Part shown: positions 8,148-16,087 of the stretch, in pieces
Layout: each line of letters begins with the position of its first letter
Numbering within the stretch: position 1 is the first letter of the stretch
Assembly: GCF_023015765.1 (NCBI RefSeq)
Contig: NZ_JALKAL010000005.1
Span: 186,001-250,000 of the forward strand
Origin: Ornithinimicrobium sp. F0845
Lineage (GTDB): Bacteria; Actinomycetota; Actinomycetes; Actinomycetales; Dermatophilaceae
Reading direction: 5' to 3'
Length of the DNA stretch: 64,000 bases
Made by a program: the position numbers and the translations under genes
Notes under the pieces: generated by a model
Database searches by the model: none
What the model was told of the DNA's origin: nothing
Seen by the model: only the letters and a program-made list of their open reading frames with translations

Positions 8148-8929
8148 CGCTCGGCCAGGCGCTGGCCGAGGCCGAGCGGCCGCTGGCCGGGATGTGGGTG
8201 TGCTCGGGCTCGCCGCTCGTCGCGGAGATCTGCGCGGGCGCCGGCCTGGACTGGCTGCTGATCGACATGGAGCACGGGCCGAACGGTCTGGAGTCGGTGC
8301 TCACCCAGCTGCAGGTCGCGGCCGCCTACCCGGTGATGCCGGTCGTGCGGGTCCCGGTCAACGACCCCGTCGTCCTCAAGCAGGTGCTCGACCTTGGCGC
8401 GCAGACGGTCCTCGTCCCGATGGTCTCCTCGGCCGAGGAGGCCCGGGCGGCGGTCGAGGCTGTGCGCTACCCGCCGCGCGGGAAGCGCGGGGTCGGGTCG
8501 GCGCTGGCCCGGTCGGCGCGCTGGAACCGGATCGAGGGCTACCTCACGCAGGCCGACGACCACGTCTCGCTCATCGTGCAGATCGAGACGGCGGCCGGGG
8601 TCGAGGCGGCCAGCGAGATCGCGGCGGTCGACGGGGTCGACGGTGTCTTCGTCGGACCGTCGGACCTGGCGGCCTCGATGGGCGTCATCGGCCAGCAGTC
8701 CCACCCGGACGTCGTCGCGGCGGTGCGCCGCACCTTCGAGGCGGTGCGCGCCGCCGGGAAGCCGGTCGGGGTCAACGCCTTCGACCCGAAGGTGGCCCAG
8801 GGCTACGTCGAGGCCGGCGTGCAGTTCATCCTCGTCGGCGCCGACGTCGCCATGCTGGCGCGCGGGTCCGAGGCGCTGGCCGCCCGGTGGGTCCCGGACG
8901 CCGACGAGACTCGCCGGGCGTCCTACTGA
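8132..8929 (+). CDS. hpaI: 4-hydroxy-2-oxoheptane-1,7-dioate aldolase (HpcH/HpaI family)
   Basis: 265 aa; ATG at 8132 lies inside the end of hpaH, so the genes overlap by 16 bp. A longer in-frame extension upstream would run through most of hpaH and is rejected. Class II aldolase TIM barrel: catalytic His in IDMEHGPN, Glu in VQIETAAG, GVFVGPSDLAASMG phosphate/metal loop, and KRGVGSALARSARW. It splits 4-hydroxy-2-oxoheptanedioate to pyruvate and succinic semialdehyde, the last dedicated step of the pathway. No succinate-semialdehyde dehydrogenase and no hpaF isomerase lies inside the window. Confidence 0.92.
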   Translation: MPVRLTLGQALAEAERPLAGMWVCSGSPLVAEICAGAGLDWLLIDMEHGPNGLESVLTQLQVAAAYPVMPVVRVPVNDPVVLKQVLDLGAQTVLVPMVSSAEEARAAVEAVRYPPRGKRGVGSALARSARWNRIEGYLTQADDHVSLIVQIETAAGVEAASEIAAVDGVDGVFVGPSDLAASMGVIGQQSHPDVVAAVRRTFEAVRAAGKPVGVNAFDPKVAQGYVEAGVQFILVGADVAMLARGSEALAARWVPDADETRRASY

Positions 8930-8961
8930 CGCGGCCCGGCACCGGGCTCGCCGCACCGCAG

Positions 8962-8984
8962 CGGTCAGCCCGTCGGCCTGACCG
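8962..8984. terminator. hairpin between convergent genes
   Basis: CGGTCAG at 8962-8968 pairs perfectly with CTGACCG at 8978-8984 across a 9-nt loop, in the 60-bp gap between hpaI and the convergent TfoX-like gene. There is no U-tract, which is common for actinobacterial terminators. A second GC palindrome (GCCCGG/CCGGGC) lies just upstream. Confidence 0.5.
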
Positions 8985-8989
8985 GTCGG

Positions 8990-9316
8990 TCACTTGGGTG
9001 GCAGCGTCCTGGCGTAGCTCAGGCCGCGCCCCACGATCTCGCGCAGCTGCTCCTCGGTGGCCACCCCCTCCCGGTCGACGTGCAGCCAGCCGGTCATCAC
9101 CCGCTCACCCATCACCTGTGGTCGGATGTGGTCCCCGACCGGGTCCTCCCGGTCGGGGTCACGCCGGAACATGAGCGCGCCGTCGCCGCCCGCCGCGACG
9201 GCCATGTTGCCGTCCACCAGGAACGCCAGACCACCGAACATCTTCTTCTCGGTGACTCCCGGCTCGCCCTCGAGCACGTGACGGATCCGCTCGGCCAGCC
9301 CCTCGTCATACGTCAT
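8990..9316 (-). CDS. TfoX N-terminal-domain protein
   Basis: 108 aa from the ATG at 9316; longer readings start inside the promoter of the divergent antitoxin gene. It matches the TfoX/Sxy N-terminal domain: VTEKKMFGGLAFLVDGNMAVAA, then GxLxxR-like strands and a short helical end. In gammaproteobacteria Sxy is a competence regulator, but stand-alone TfoX_N proteins in actinobacteria have no assigned role. Transcribed convergently to hpaI, so probably unrelated to it. Confidence 0.8.
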   Translation of the reverse strand: MTYDEGLAERIRHVLEGEPGVTEKKMFGGLAFLVDGNMAVAAGGDGALMFRRDPDREDPVGDHIRPQVMGERVMTGWLHVDREGVATEEQLREIVGRGLSYARTLPPK

Positions 9317-9367
9317 GAGGGGAGTATGCCGAGCGGCACCGACAGTGGGTCCGTCCCGTGCGCGATG

Positions 9368-9379
9368 CACATGCATGTG
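9368..9379. promoter_or_regulatory. candidate toxin-antitoxin operator palindrome
   Basis: CACATGCATGTG is a perfect 12-bp palindrome about 20 bp before the antitoxin start, within a locally AT-rich promoter (TATGCT and GGATAT follow it). Ribbon-helix-helix antitoxins typically autoregulate by binding such palindromes at their own promoter. Confidence 0.5.
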
Positions 9380-9400
9380 TATGCTCAGGATATGTCGGTA

Positions 9401-9667
9401 ATGGAGAAGAGACTGCAGTTGCTGCTCGACGCACAGCGCTACGAGCTGGTGTCTGCCGAGGCCGCGCGGTCCGGCAGGAGCGTCGCCTCGGTGATTCGCG
9501 AGGCGATCGACGTCCGTTTCGAACGGGCTGAGGCGCAGGCGCGACGGTCGGCGGCGCTCGGCGAGTTTCTGGCACTGGGCCCCGATGAGGATGGGCCGGA
9601 AGAGGATGTCGTGGCCGAGCTCCATCGCGAGTTCGAGGACCACCTCAGTCGCAAGGGGGGCCGGTGA
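9401..9667 (+). CDS. vapB: ribbon-helix-helix antitoxin of a VapBC-type pair
   Basis: 88 aa from ATG 9401, chosen because AGGA at 9387-9390 is 10 nt away. An ATG at 9392 has no room for a ribosome site, though leaderless use is possible. The N-terminus MEKRLQLLLDAQRYELV followed by SGRSVASVIREAI is a CopG/ribbon-helix-helix DNA-binding unit. The acidic C-terminal half (GPDEDGPEEDVVAEL) is the part expected to wrap the toxin. It overlaps the PIN toxin gene by four bases, the usual coupled arrangement. Confidence 0.82.
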   Translation: MEKRLQLLLDAQRYELVSAEAARSGRSVASVIREAIDVRFERAEAQARRSAALGEFLALGPDEDGPEEDVVAELHREFEDHLSRKGGR

Positions 9668-10077
9668 CCCAGGTCTTCGTCGACACCTCCGTCCTGCTCC
9701 TGGCCCAGGGAAGCCCGCACCCGCTGCGAGAAAGCTGCCGGAGATTCTTGGGCAGGTGTCAGGAGCGAGGTGCGGCGATACACGTCAGCGTCGAGGCGCT
9801 GCAGGAGTTCACCTTTCACCGACTGCGTGCCAGGCCTCGGGATCAGGTCGTGGCCGAGGCCAGAGTTCTTCGGAGCAGTTTCGTGGTGCACCCGTTCGAC
9901 GCCCGGGTCCTGGACCAGATGCTCACCCTGATGGAGGGGTCAAGCCTGCGCAGCAGGGACGCGGTTCACGCAGCCACCGCGACCCTGGCTGGCTTCGACC
10001 TCGTCGTGACGGCTGATCGTGACTTCGCGGGTGTCCCGGGGCTGGCGGCGGTTGGCCCGGAGGAGTGGGGCACCTGA
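9664..10077 (+). CDS. vapC: PIN-domain ribonuclease toxin
   Basis: 137 aa; GTG start within the antitoxin stop (GTGA). Intact PIN acidic residues: Asp in VFVDTSVLL at the N-terminus, Glu in VEALQEF, Asp in SRDAVHAAT and Asp in VTADRDF. PIN toxins cleave tRNA or rRNA when freed from their antitoxin. Nothing is truncated, so the pair looks functional, unlike the VapB/VapC remnant near 46.1 kb. Confidence 0.88.
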   Translation: MTQVFVDTSVLLLAQGSPHPLRESCRRFLGRCQERGAAIHVSVEALQEFTFHRLRARPRDQVVAEARVLRSSFVVHPFDARVLDQMLTLMEGSSLRSRDAVHAATATLAGFDLVVTADRDFAGVPGLAAVGPEEWGT

Positions 10078-10095
10078 CGTCCGGAAGGAGACCGT

Positions 10096-10156
10096 CTGCG
10101 AAACCACCGCGAAGTGCGTGGGGGACCTGCAAAACCACTACGAAAATGCGGGGGAC
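10096..10156. repeat. tandem repeat, 31- and 30-nt units
   Basis: Unit one (10096-10126) and unit two (10127-10156) both run CTGC.AAACCAC..CGAA followed by .TGCG and GGGGAC, with five or six differences and one gap. The second unit overlaps the stop codon of the minus-strand gene at 10138. The poly-A and G-run composition differs from the coding DNA around it. Confidence 0.7.
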
Positions 10157-11004
10157 GGGACCTCGATCTTGTTGAGGAGGCGGCGGCGCAGGTCGTTGGA
10201 GCGCTCGCTGAAGGCGCGCTGGGCCGCGGCGTACTCGGCGCGGCCCTCCGGCGTCTCGATCCGGATCGGCTCGTAGCCGAGTTCGGTCAGGTCGTAGGGC
10301 GCAGCGCGCATGTCGAGCTCGCGGATCTCCAGGGCCAGCCGGAAGGCGTCGAGCGTCAGGTCGCTCGGCACCAGCGGCGTCAGCTTGAAGCACCACTTGT
10401 AGACGTCCATGCCGGCGTGCAGGCAGCCCGGCTGTTCCATCGCCACCTGGCCCTCGCGCGTGGGTGCGAGCCGGTTGAGCGGTGCCGCCTCCCGGGTGAA
10501 GAAGCGGTAGGCATCGAAGTGGGAGCAGGTGATCGTCGCCTGCTCGACGACCTGGTCGGTGCCGTCCGGGCCCAGCCGCAGCGGCCACCCGCCGTGCCGG
10601 ATCTGCTCGTCGGAGGCCCGATAGACCATCGCCCACTCATGCAGCCCGAAGCAGCCGAACCGACCTGGCCGCGAGAGCGTCGCGGTCAGAAGACCCCGCA
10701 CGAAGTCGATCGCCGACCCCCGCCGCTCGACGAACGCCGCCACATCCACCCGGGCCAGCCCGTCGGCATACTCGTAGAAGGACCAGTCGGCGCGCTCGGC
10801 CGCGCCCTCCAACGCCACCCCGCCGCCCGGGTGCCAGCGGCGCAGCTGGGCTGGGCGGAAGTTGTAGTACTCGAACAGGAAGTCCTCGACCGGGTGCCTG
10901 CGGCCGTCTGCCCGACGCTCCAGCCGCCCGGCGGTCAGCGCGTCGACCGCCGCTGCGTGGACGTCGGCGCGCTCGCGCCAGACGGGCTCAGGAAGGATCT
11001 GCAC
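10138..11004 (-). CDS. conserved actinobacterial protein, often labelled 3-methyladenine DNA glycosylase
   Basis: 288 aa. Hallmarks are RRHPVEDFLFEYYNFRPAQLRRWHPG near residue 40, WSFYEYADGL, a GCFGLHEWAMVYR segment near residue 120, and CLHAGMDVYKWCFKL near residue 195. This family is widespread in actinobacteria, and as I recall databases carry the name 3-methyladenine DNA glycosylase for it. I see no helix-hairpin-helix or other glycosylase motif to confirm that. Aromatic, His and Cys conservation suggests an enzyme or metal site. It is not clearly operonic with its neighbours. Confidence 0.6.
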   Translation of the reverse strand: MQILPEPVWRERADVHAAAVDALTAGRLERRADGRRHPVEDFLFEYYNFRPAQLRRWHPGGGVALEGAAERADWSFYEYADGLARVDVAAFVERRGSAIDFVRGLLTATLSRPGRFGCFGLHEWAMVYRASDEQIRHGGWPLRLGPDGTDQVVEQATITCSHFDAYRFFTREAAPLNRLAPTREGQVAMEQPGCLHAGMDVYKWCFKLTPLVPSDLTLDAFRLALEIRELDMRAAPYDLTELGYEPIRIETPEGRAEYAAAQRAFSERSNDLRRRLLNKIEVPSPAFS

Positions 11005-11076
11005 GGTGTCCCAGGGTATGCCGTGCGCTCCGTCGGTCGGAAAGGCGCCACCGGTGCGGACGGCAGGTGGTGGACG

Positions 11077-12315
11077 TCAGGTGAAGGCGCTCAGGCCGGT
11101 CACGGCCCGTCCCACCAGCAACGACTGGACGGTCCGGCTGCCCTCGTAGGTGTAGACCGCCTCGAGGTCGGCGAAGTGCCGTCCGACGTGGTGGTCGAGG
11201 AGGATCCCGTTGCCGCCGAGCATGTCCCGGGCGATCGCGACCACCTCGCGGGCGCCCTCGGTGCAGTGCAGCTTGGCCATCGCGGCGTGCTCGATGGTGC
11301 AGGCCCCGCGCTCCTGCAGCTGCGACATCCGCGTGCACATCAGCTGCATCGAGGTGATCAGGGTGACCATGCGGGCCAGCCCGTCCTGGATCAACTGGTT
11401 CCTGGCCAGCGGGCGACCGAACTGCTCGCGCCGCAGGGTGTAGGTCAGGGCGCCCTCGTAGGCCGCGACGGCGTGGCCGACCGCCTCCCACGCGACGGTC
11501 TGGCGCGAGCGCATCAGGACGCGGTTGGTGTCGGAGAAGGTCCGCGCCTCCACAAGGCGGTTGTCGGTCGGCACCCGCACACCGTCGAGGCGGATGTGCG
11601 CCTGCCACACACCGCGGTTGCTCATCTTGCCGGTGATGACCTGCGCGTCCCAGCCGTCGGTCTCCTGAGGTGCCTCCACCACGAAGCCCCCGACGTCCCC
11701 CTCCTCGTCGCGCGCCCAGACGACCGCCAGGTCGCAGACCGAGCCGTTGCCGATCCAGCGCTTGGCACCGTCGAGCACCCAGTGGTCCCCGTCCCGGCGG
11801 GCGGTCGTCTCCAGGCTCACCACGTCCGAGCCGTGGGTGGGCTCGGTGAGGGCGACCGCCCCGAGCAGCTCGACGCGCGCCATCCCGGGCAGCCAGCGCT
11901 CGCGCTGCTCGTCCGAGCCCAGCTCGTGCACGGAGGTCATGGCCAGCCCGGAGTGCACCGCGTTGAGCGTGGCGACCGACCCGTCGCCGCGGGCCAGCTC
12001 GAGGCACATCATGCCCTCGGCCAGCGGGCTCACACCCGCGCAACCGAAGCCCTGGATCGCGGCCCCGGCGACCTGCGTGTCGGCATACCCGGGCAGCAGG
12101 TCCCGCGGGAACTCGGCCGCCTCCCAGAACTCGGGCGCGCGTGGCACCACCTGCTGCTCGCACCACGTCCGCACCCCGTCGCGCAGCTCGCGCTCGGTGT
12201 CGGTCAGGAGCTCGTCGAGGCCGAAGAAGTCGGTGCCCAGCGCGCGACCGAGATCGCTGCCGTCGGGGACCGCGCGGGCGGACTCGGGCATCGGGGTGAT
12301 GGGCTGCTCGCTCAT
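11077..12315 (-). CDS. acyl-CoA dehydrogenase, glutaryl-CoA dehydrogenase-like
   Basis: 412 aa from ATG 12315; an upstream extension is low-complexity and rejected. FAD-binding acyl-CoA dehydrogenase fold with the flavin-contacting VALTEPTHGSDV segment near residue 155. The catalytic-base region VYTYEGSRTVQSLLVGRAVTG near the C-terminus resembles the YEGT...GRAITG block of glutaryl-CoA dehydrogenase. The enzyme would oxidise an acyl-CoA and pass electrons to ETF. The substrate is not defined; dicarboxyl-CoA is a guess from motif likeness. It lies upstream of an unrelated ArsR-AHSA1 pair on the same strand. Confidence 0.85.
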   Translation of the reverse strand: MSEQPITPMPESARAVPDGSDLGRALGTDFFGLDELLTDTERELRDGVRTWCEQQVVPRAPEFWEAAEFPRDLLPGYADTQVAGAAIQGFGCAGVSPLAEGMMCLELARGDGSVATLNAVHSGLAMTSVHELGSDEQRERWLPGMARVELLGAVALTEPTHGSDVVSLETTARRDGDHWVLDGAKRWIGNGSVCDLAVVWARDEEGDVGGFVVEAPQETDGWDAQVITGKMSNRGVWQAHIRLDGVRVPTDNRLVEARTFSDTNRVLMRSRQTVAWEAVGHAVAAYEGALTYTLRREQFGRPLARNQLIQDGLARMVTLITSMQLMCTRMSQLQERGACTIEHAAMAKLHCTEGAREVVAIARDMLGGNGILLDHHVGRHFADLEAVYTYEGSRTVQSLLVGRAVTGLSAFT

Positions 12316-12385
12316 GATCCTGAGCGTATGCCGTGGTGCGGCTGATACTCCTGTCCCCGCGGGCAGGCGCGAGCAGGGTGCTGCT

Positions 12386-12913
12386 TCAGGCGAAGGCTGC
12401 CCGGTAGTGCTCGGAGAGGGCGGGGTAGTAGTCGTCCCAGACGACTGTCGCCGGGTCAACCCCGGACTCGGCCGCGACGAGGCGGTCCAGGTAGTAGTCC
12501 CAGCCAGGGCCGACGCCAGCGGCCATGGTCGCGTCCGGGACGTCCTGGGAGAACAGCCGGGTGGTCACGCCGGCGTCCTCGGAGAGATCGATCCGGAACT
12601 TCCAGGTCTGCTGCTCGGTGTCGTCGGTCAGCACGGTGGAGGTCAGCCGCAAGAGCCGGGGGGCCTCACACACGTCGATGACCATGCGCTCGGCGGTGGC
12701 GTCCTCCTCGAAGCTCATCAGGAACTGCACCTCCCCGTCCGCGGGGTCTCCGGTCCACGTGCCGATCCAGCGGGCGAGCCGGTCCGACTCGGTCACCGCC
12801 GCCCACACGTCCTCGATCGGTGCGCGGAACGTGCGGGTGAACTCGACGAAGGTGCGTCCGTCGTGGTCGGCCCTGGTGCCGGTGGGGCTGGGGGTCGTGG
12901 GGGTCGTGGTCAT
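12386..12913 (-). CDS. AHSA1/SRPBCC-domain protein (copy 1)
   Basis: 175 aa. START-like AHSA1 domain: FTRTFRAPIEDVWAAVTESDRLARWIGTW opening, central beta-sheet, and a closing helix with GPGWDYYLDRL. Its ATG overlaps the stop of the ArsR gene by four bases. ArsR-AHSA1 pairs are a recurrent actinobacterial module of unknown ligand, probably a hydrophobic small molecule held in the SRPBCC cavity. A paralogous module lies at 21.4-22.3 kb and shares sequence blocks and operator. Confidence 0.85.
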   Translation of the reverse strand: MTTTPTTPSPTGTRADHDGRTFVEFTRTFRAPIEDVWAAVTESDRLARWIGTWTGDPADGEVQFLMSFEEDATAERMVIDVCEAPRLLRLTSTVLTDDTEQQTWKFRIDLSEDAGVTTRLFSQDVPDATMAAGVGPGWDYYLDRLVAAESGVDPATVVWDDYYPALSEHYRAAFA

Positions 12914-13278
12914 CCTGTCTCCTGGGTGTGCCTGTGTGATGGTGACGTCTGTGCGCGGTCCCGACCGGTGCGGCGGACCTCGAGGTCGAGGGCGTCGAGC
13001 ACGTGCTCCGGGACGCGTGGTCCCGCCACGACGGTGACCTGGTCGAGCCAGGCGCGGACGGGGTGGAGCCCCTCAGCCACCAGCCGGTAGTGGCGCTCGC
13101 GCCCCACGTCCTCGGCGGCCACGAGTCCTGCCTCGCCGAGCACCCGCAGGTGCCGACTGATCGCGGGGCGGCTGATGTCGTGCTCGGCCGTGAGGTCCAC
13201 GACGCGGGCCGGCCCGCGGGCCAGCCGCTGCAGCAGCGCGCGCCGCACCGGGTCAGCGAGGGCGCCGAAAGGTTCCAC
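12910..13278 (-). CDS. ArsR-family winged-helix regulator (copy 1)
   Basis: 122 aa, GTG start seven bases from a palindromic operator, with no ribosome site visible, so probably leaderless. The winged helix covers nearly the whole protein: FGALADPVRRALLQRL, recognition helix DISRPAISRHLRVLGEAG and wing VGRERHYRL. No Cys pairs of metal-sensing ArsR proteins are present. It is most likely the autorepressor of the ArsR-AHSA1 operon. The start matches that of its paralogue at 22324, which supports the choice. Confidence 0.88.
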   Translation of the reverse strand: MEPFGALADPVRRALLQRLARGPARVVDLTAEHDISRPAISRHLRVLGEAGLVAAEDVGRERHYRLVAEGLHPVRAWLDQVTVVAGPRVPEHVLDALDLEVRRTGRDRAQTSPSHRHTQETG

Positions 13279-13284
13279 CGTCTA

Positions 13285-13306
13285 TTAGTAACAAAGTAGT
13301 TACCAA
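13285..13306. promoter_or_regulatory. ArsR operator, TTAGTAAC-N6-GTTACCAA
   Basis: Inverted repeat TTAGTAAC (13285-13292), spacer AAAGTA, GTTACCAA (13299-13306), directly upstream of the first arsR gene. The identical arms with a different spacer sit before the paralogue at 22331-22352, so the arms are what is conserved. This marks it as the ArsR-binding site. Confidence 0.75.
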
Positions 13307-13409
13307 TGTGTCAAGGATGCTGGGGTGGTGGTGTCATCCCCCGCCACCGGTGCCGTGCCGAGCCGGTCTCGCGTGTGGGTAGAAACCTGGATTGCCGCAC
13401 ATTCTTATT

Positions 13410-13430
13410 CCAGTTTTCTAAAGAAGCTGG
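13410..13430. promoter_or_regulatory. imperfect palindrome upstream of the first fic gene
   Basis: A 21-nt imperfect palindrome running CCAGTTTTCT to AGAAGCTGG, with outer arms CCAG/CTGG, ends 14 bp before the Fic ATG in an AT-rich stretch of otherwise GC-rich DNA. It could be the binding site of the Fic protein's own winged-helix domain. Evidence is positional only. Confidence 0.4.
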
Positions 13431-13444
13431 ATTATGATGGGGCC

Positions 13445-14650
13445 ATGTTCCAGGTTCCACCGTTCGGACGCGTCGATGAGCACTGGCTAGCCGAGGCAGA
13501 CGGCCGCACGGGGCGTGCCAGGCTTGCCGACGCCTCGGGCCCCTTCCAATCGAGTGTGCCACCGCTCATCGCCGCCTGGGCACCGATGGTGCCGGCAGGC
13601 CTGGCTGCCGAGTCGGAGGAGGCGGCCGCCGCCCTGAGTGCGTTCGACAGCCATGCGCGGGCGGTGCTGGGCGGGGCGAGTCCCACGCTTGGGCCGATGA
13701 GTTCTATCCTGCTGCGGACGGAGTCGACCTCGTCGTCACAGATCGAGAACCTCACGGTGGGGGCTCGCCAACTCGCGCTCGCAGAACTCGGCCAGGCCAA
13801 CTCCGAGAACGCGCGCACGGTGGTGGCCAACGTCCACGCGATGGAATCGGCACTTGAGCTTGCGGACCGACTCGACACCGAAGCGGTGCTGACGATGCAC
13901 CGGACCCTGCTCTCGGGGCAGCCTGGCTGGGCAGTGCATGCGGGGAGGTGGCGGGAACAGCTTGTGTGGGTCGGTGCCAGTTCGGTCAGCCCGCGCGGAG
14001 CGGCGCACGTCGCGCCACAGGCGTCCTTGGTCCCAGAGGCCATGGAGGACCTCATGGCCTTCGTCCGCAGAAACGATCTGCCGGTCGTCGTGCAGACCGC
14101 CGTGGCGCACGCCCACTTTGAGAACATCCACCCCTTCGCGGACGGCAATGGCCGGACCGGCCGGGCGCTCGTCCAGGCCATGCTGCGCGGCAAGGGTCTC
14201 ACGGTGAGCACGACGGCGCCGGTCTCCGCTGGATTGCTGGTGGACACCCCGCGTTACTTCGGTGCACTCACGGCCTACCGGGAAGGAGATGCACGCCCGG
14301 TCGTCGAGGAGTTCTGTGCTGCGGTCCGCTTCGCATCATCTCGAGGCTCGCAACTGATCGATGACCTCGCGGGTGAGCTGGAGCGCTCTCGCGCCCAACT
14401 GGCAGGCCTCCGACGCCAGGCCTCGGCCTGGCGGGTGCTGCCGCACCTGCTCTCCCACCCGGTCATCAACGGGCGCTTCCTCACCACCCAACTCGGCCTC
14501 GGTTCGCAGACCGCGCAGAACGCACTGGACCAGCTGGCCGGCGCCGGTGTGCTGGTGGAGCGCACGGGCCAACGGCGCAACCGGGTGTGGCAGCACTCCG
14601 GTGTGCTCGCTGTCCTGGATGAGTTCGCGGACGGCCTCATCCGTCGGTAG
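13445..14650 (+). CDS. Fic-family AMPylase-type protein with winged-helix domain (copy 1)
   Basis: 401 aa from ATG 13445 (MFQVPPFGRVDEHW); frames further upstream run through the promoter region. Layout: N-terminal Fic_N-like segment; an inhibitory-helix motif SSQIEN near residue 105 matching (S/T)xxxE(G/N) of class II Fic proteins; the catalytic Fic loop HPFADGNGRTGR near residue 230; and a C-terminal winged helix (residues about 325-400). With the catalytic His and the nucleotide-binding GNGR intact, it should transfer AMP or another nucleotide moiety to a hydroxyl side chain, held off by its inhibitory Glu. The winged helix suggests autoregulation or DNA association. A paralogue lies at 57.3-58.5 kb. 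Confidence 0.85.
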   Translation: MFQVPPFGRVDEHWLAEADGRTGRARLADASGPFQSSVPPLIAAWAPMVPAGLAAESEEAAAALSAFDSHARAVLGGASPTLGPMSSILLRTESTSSSQIENLTVGARQLALAELGQANSENARTVVANVHAMESALELADRLDTEAVLTMHRTLLSGQPGWAVHAGRWREQLVWVGASSVSPRGAAHVAPQASLVPEAMEDLMAFVRRNDLPVVVQTAVAHAHFENIHPFADGNGRTGRALVQAMLRGKGLTVSTTAPVSAGLLVDTPRYFGALTAYREGDARPVVEEFCAAVRFASSRGSQLIDDLAGELERSRAQLAGLRRQASAWRVLPHLLSHPVINGRFLTTQLGLGSQTAQNALDQLAGAGVLVERTGQRRNRVWQHSGVLAVLDEFADGLIRR

Positions 14651-14664
14651 CCCTGAGGGGCTGC

Positions 14665-15930
14665 TCAGCTGAACGGCCGGCGGGCATCCAGCCGCGTCGA
14701 CCCCTTGCCGGCCGACCGCCACACACGCGCCGCCGCGTCGCGGTCCTCCTCGGTGATCAGGTTGCCCATCCAGCGCAGCGCCAGCCGCATCATCCAGGGG
14801 GAGCGCATGCCGATCGGGCCCAGTTTCGGGAGGACCCAGGGGACCGTCACCAGTCCGGCCAGCCGGCGGGCGATGGAGAACGCCTCGCCGTAGTGGTCGG
14901 TCAGCAGCGCGGGCCAGGCCGCCGAGAGGTCGGACTGCTCGGACAGCATCTGGGCCGCGAGCCGCCCGGTCTCCAGCCCGTAGTCGATGCCCTCACCGTT
15001 CAGCGGGTTCACACAGGCCGCCGCGTCCCCGATCAGCATCCAGTTGGGCCCGGCCACACCGGACACCGCACCGCCCATCGGCAGCAGCGCCGAGGTCGGC
15101 ATCCGCAGCGGACCGCTGACCCCGAAGTCGCCCTGACGCTGCTCGGCATACCACTGCATCAGCGGACGCAGCTGCACGTCGGCGGGGCGCTTGGCCGTCG
15201 CCAGGGTCCCCACGCCGAGGTTCACCTGGCCACCGCCGAGCGGGAAGATCCAGCCATAGCCCGACACCATCTCGCCGTCGCGGTCGCGCAGCTCGAGGTG
15301 GGAGCTGATCCACTCGTCGTCGCTGCGCTCGGAGTCGACGTAGGACCGGGCCGCCACGGCATACACGGTGTCGCGGTGCCACTCCCGGCCCAGCATCTTG
15401 CCCACCGGCGACCGGACCCCGTCGGCCACGACGAGCCGGTCGCACTCGATCTCGAAGGTGCCCTCGGTGCCCTTGAAGGTCACCCCGCGGACTCGCCCGG
15501 CCTCCTGCCGGACCTGGACGGCGCGGGCCCCGTCGAGGCCGAGGGCCCCGGACTTCAGGGCCACCGTGCGCAGATGGTCGTCCAGCTCGGTGCGCGGCAC
15601 CGCCGAGCCGTATGACGGGAGGTTGCCCGAGGCCTTCCGGCCGCGGCCCTCGGTCCACTCCAGGTGGAGGGTCTGCCCGAACCCGTGCGCCCGCAGGCCA
15701 CGGCTGCGCGGGTGGGTGGAGAGCCAATCGCCCAGCCCGAGCAGCTCCAGCTCGGCGATCGCCCGCGGGGTCAGGCCGTCGCCGCAGGTCTTGTCACGGG
15801 GGAAGGTCGCCGCGTCGGCCAGCACCACGTCCAGTCCGGCCCGGGCGGCCCACGCCGCGGCAGCCGATCCCGCGGGACCGGCGCCCACGACCAGGACGTC
15901 GGTGCGCTGCGGAGGGGAGGAGACAGTCAC
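14665..15930 (-). CDS. geranylgeranyl reductase-family flavoprotein (MenJ-like)
   Basis: 421 aa, GTG start. FAD fold GAGPAGSAAAAWAARAG near the N-terminus; the PRDKTCGDGLTPRAI block and the second FAD motif MLIGDAAACVNPLNGEGIDYGLETG are diagnostic of the geranylgeranyl reductase family. The closest functional analogue is mycobacterial MenJ, which saturates one isoprene of menaquinone. Actinobacteria make partially hydrogenated menaquinones, so this role is plausible. No other menaquinone gene is adjacent, so membership in a given subfamily is inferred. Confidence 0.85.
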   Translation of the reverse strand: MTVSSPPQRTDVLVVGAGPAGSAAAAWAARAGLDVVLADAATFPRDKTCGDGLTPRAIAELELLGLGDWLSTHPRSRGLRAHGFGQTLHLEWTEGRGRKASGNLPSYGSAVPRTELDDHLRTVALKSGALGLDGARAVQVRQEAGRVRGVTFKGTEGTFEIECDRLVVADGVRSPVGKMLGREWHRDTVYAVAARSYVDSERSDDEWISSHLELRDRDGEMVSGYGWIFPLGGGQVNLGVGTLATAKRPADVQLRPLMQWYAEQRQGDFGVSGPLRMPTSALLPMGGAVSGVAGPNWMLIGDAAACVNPLNGEGIDYGLETGRLAAQMLSEQSDLSAAWPALLTDHYGEAFSIARRLAGLVTVPWVLPKLGPIGMRSPWMMRLALRWMGNLITEEDRDAAARVWRSAGKGSTRLDARRPFS

Positions 15931-16008
15931 GCCCTCTATCTTCCCAGGCCGGGCAAGAGGCTGAGAATCCGCCTCGGAAGAACCCTGGCGGAGCGCTCGA
16001 GGCGTAGG

Positions 16009-16027
16009 TAAGGTAAGCCTAATCTAA
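16009..16027. promoter_or_regulatory. DtxR/IdeR iron box
   Basis: TAAGGTAAGCCTAATCTAA matches 16 of 19 positions of the DtxR/IdeR consensus TTAGGTTAGCCTAACCTAA and lies 60 bp before the ferric-binding lipoprotein gene. Iron-loaded DtxR/IdeR would repress the importer operon when iron is sufficient. Confidence 0.85.
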
Positions 16028-16087
16028 CGACGGTGTGGTCGACGTTCTGCCCGCCCGGCCCCACCCCCGGAGTCAGTGAGGACCCAC

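Noticed and set aside
10114-12345. Long plus-strand frame (about 743 codons) across two minus-strand genes
   Set aside because: Spans an intergenic gap and the antisense of two well-supported genes; Arg/Gly/Pro/His-rich without motifs.
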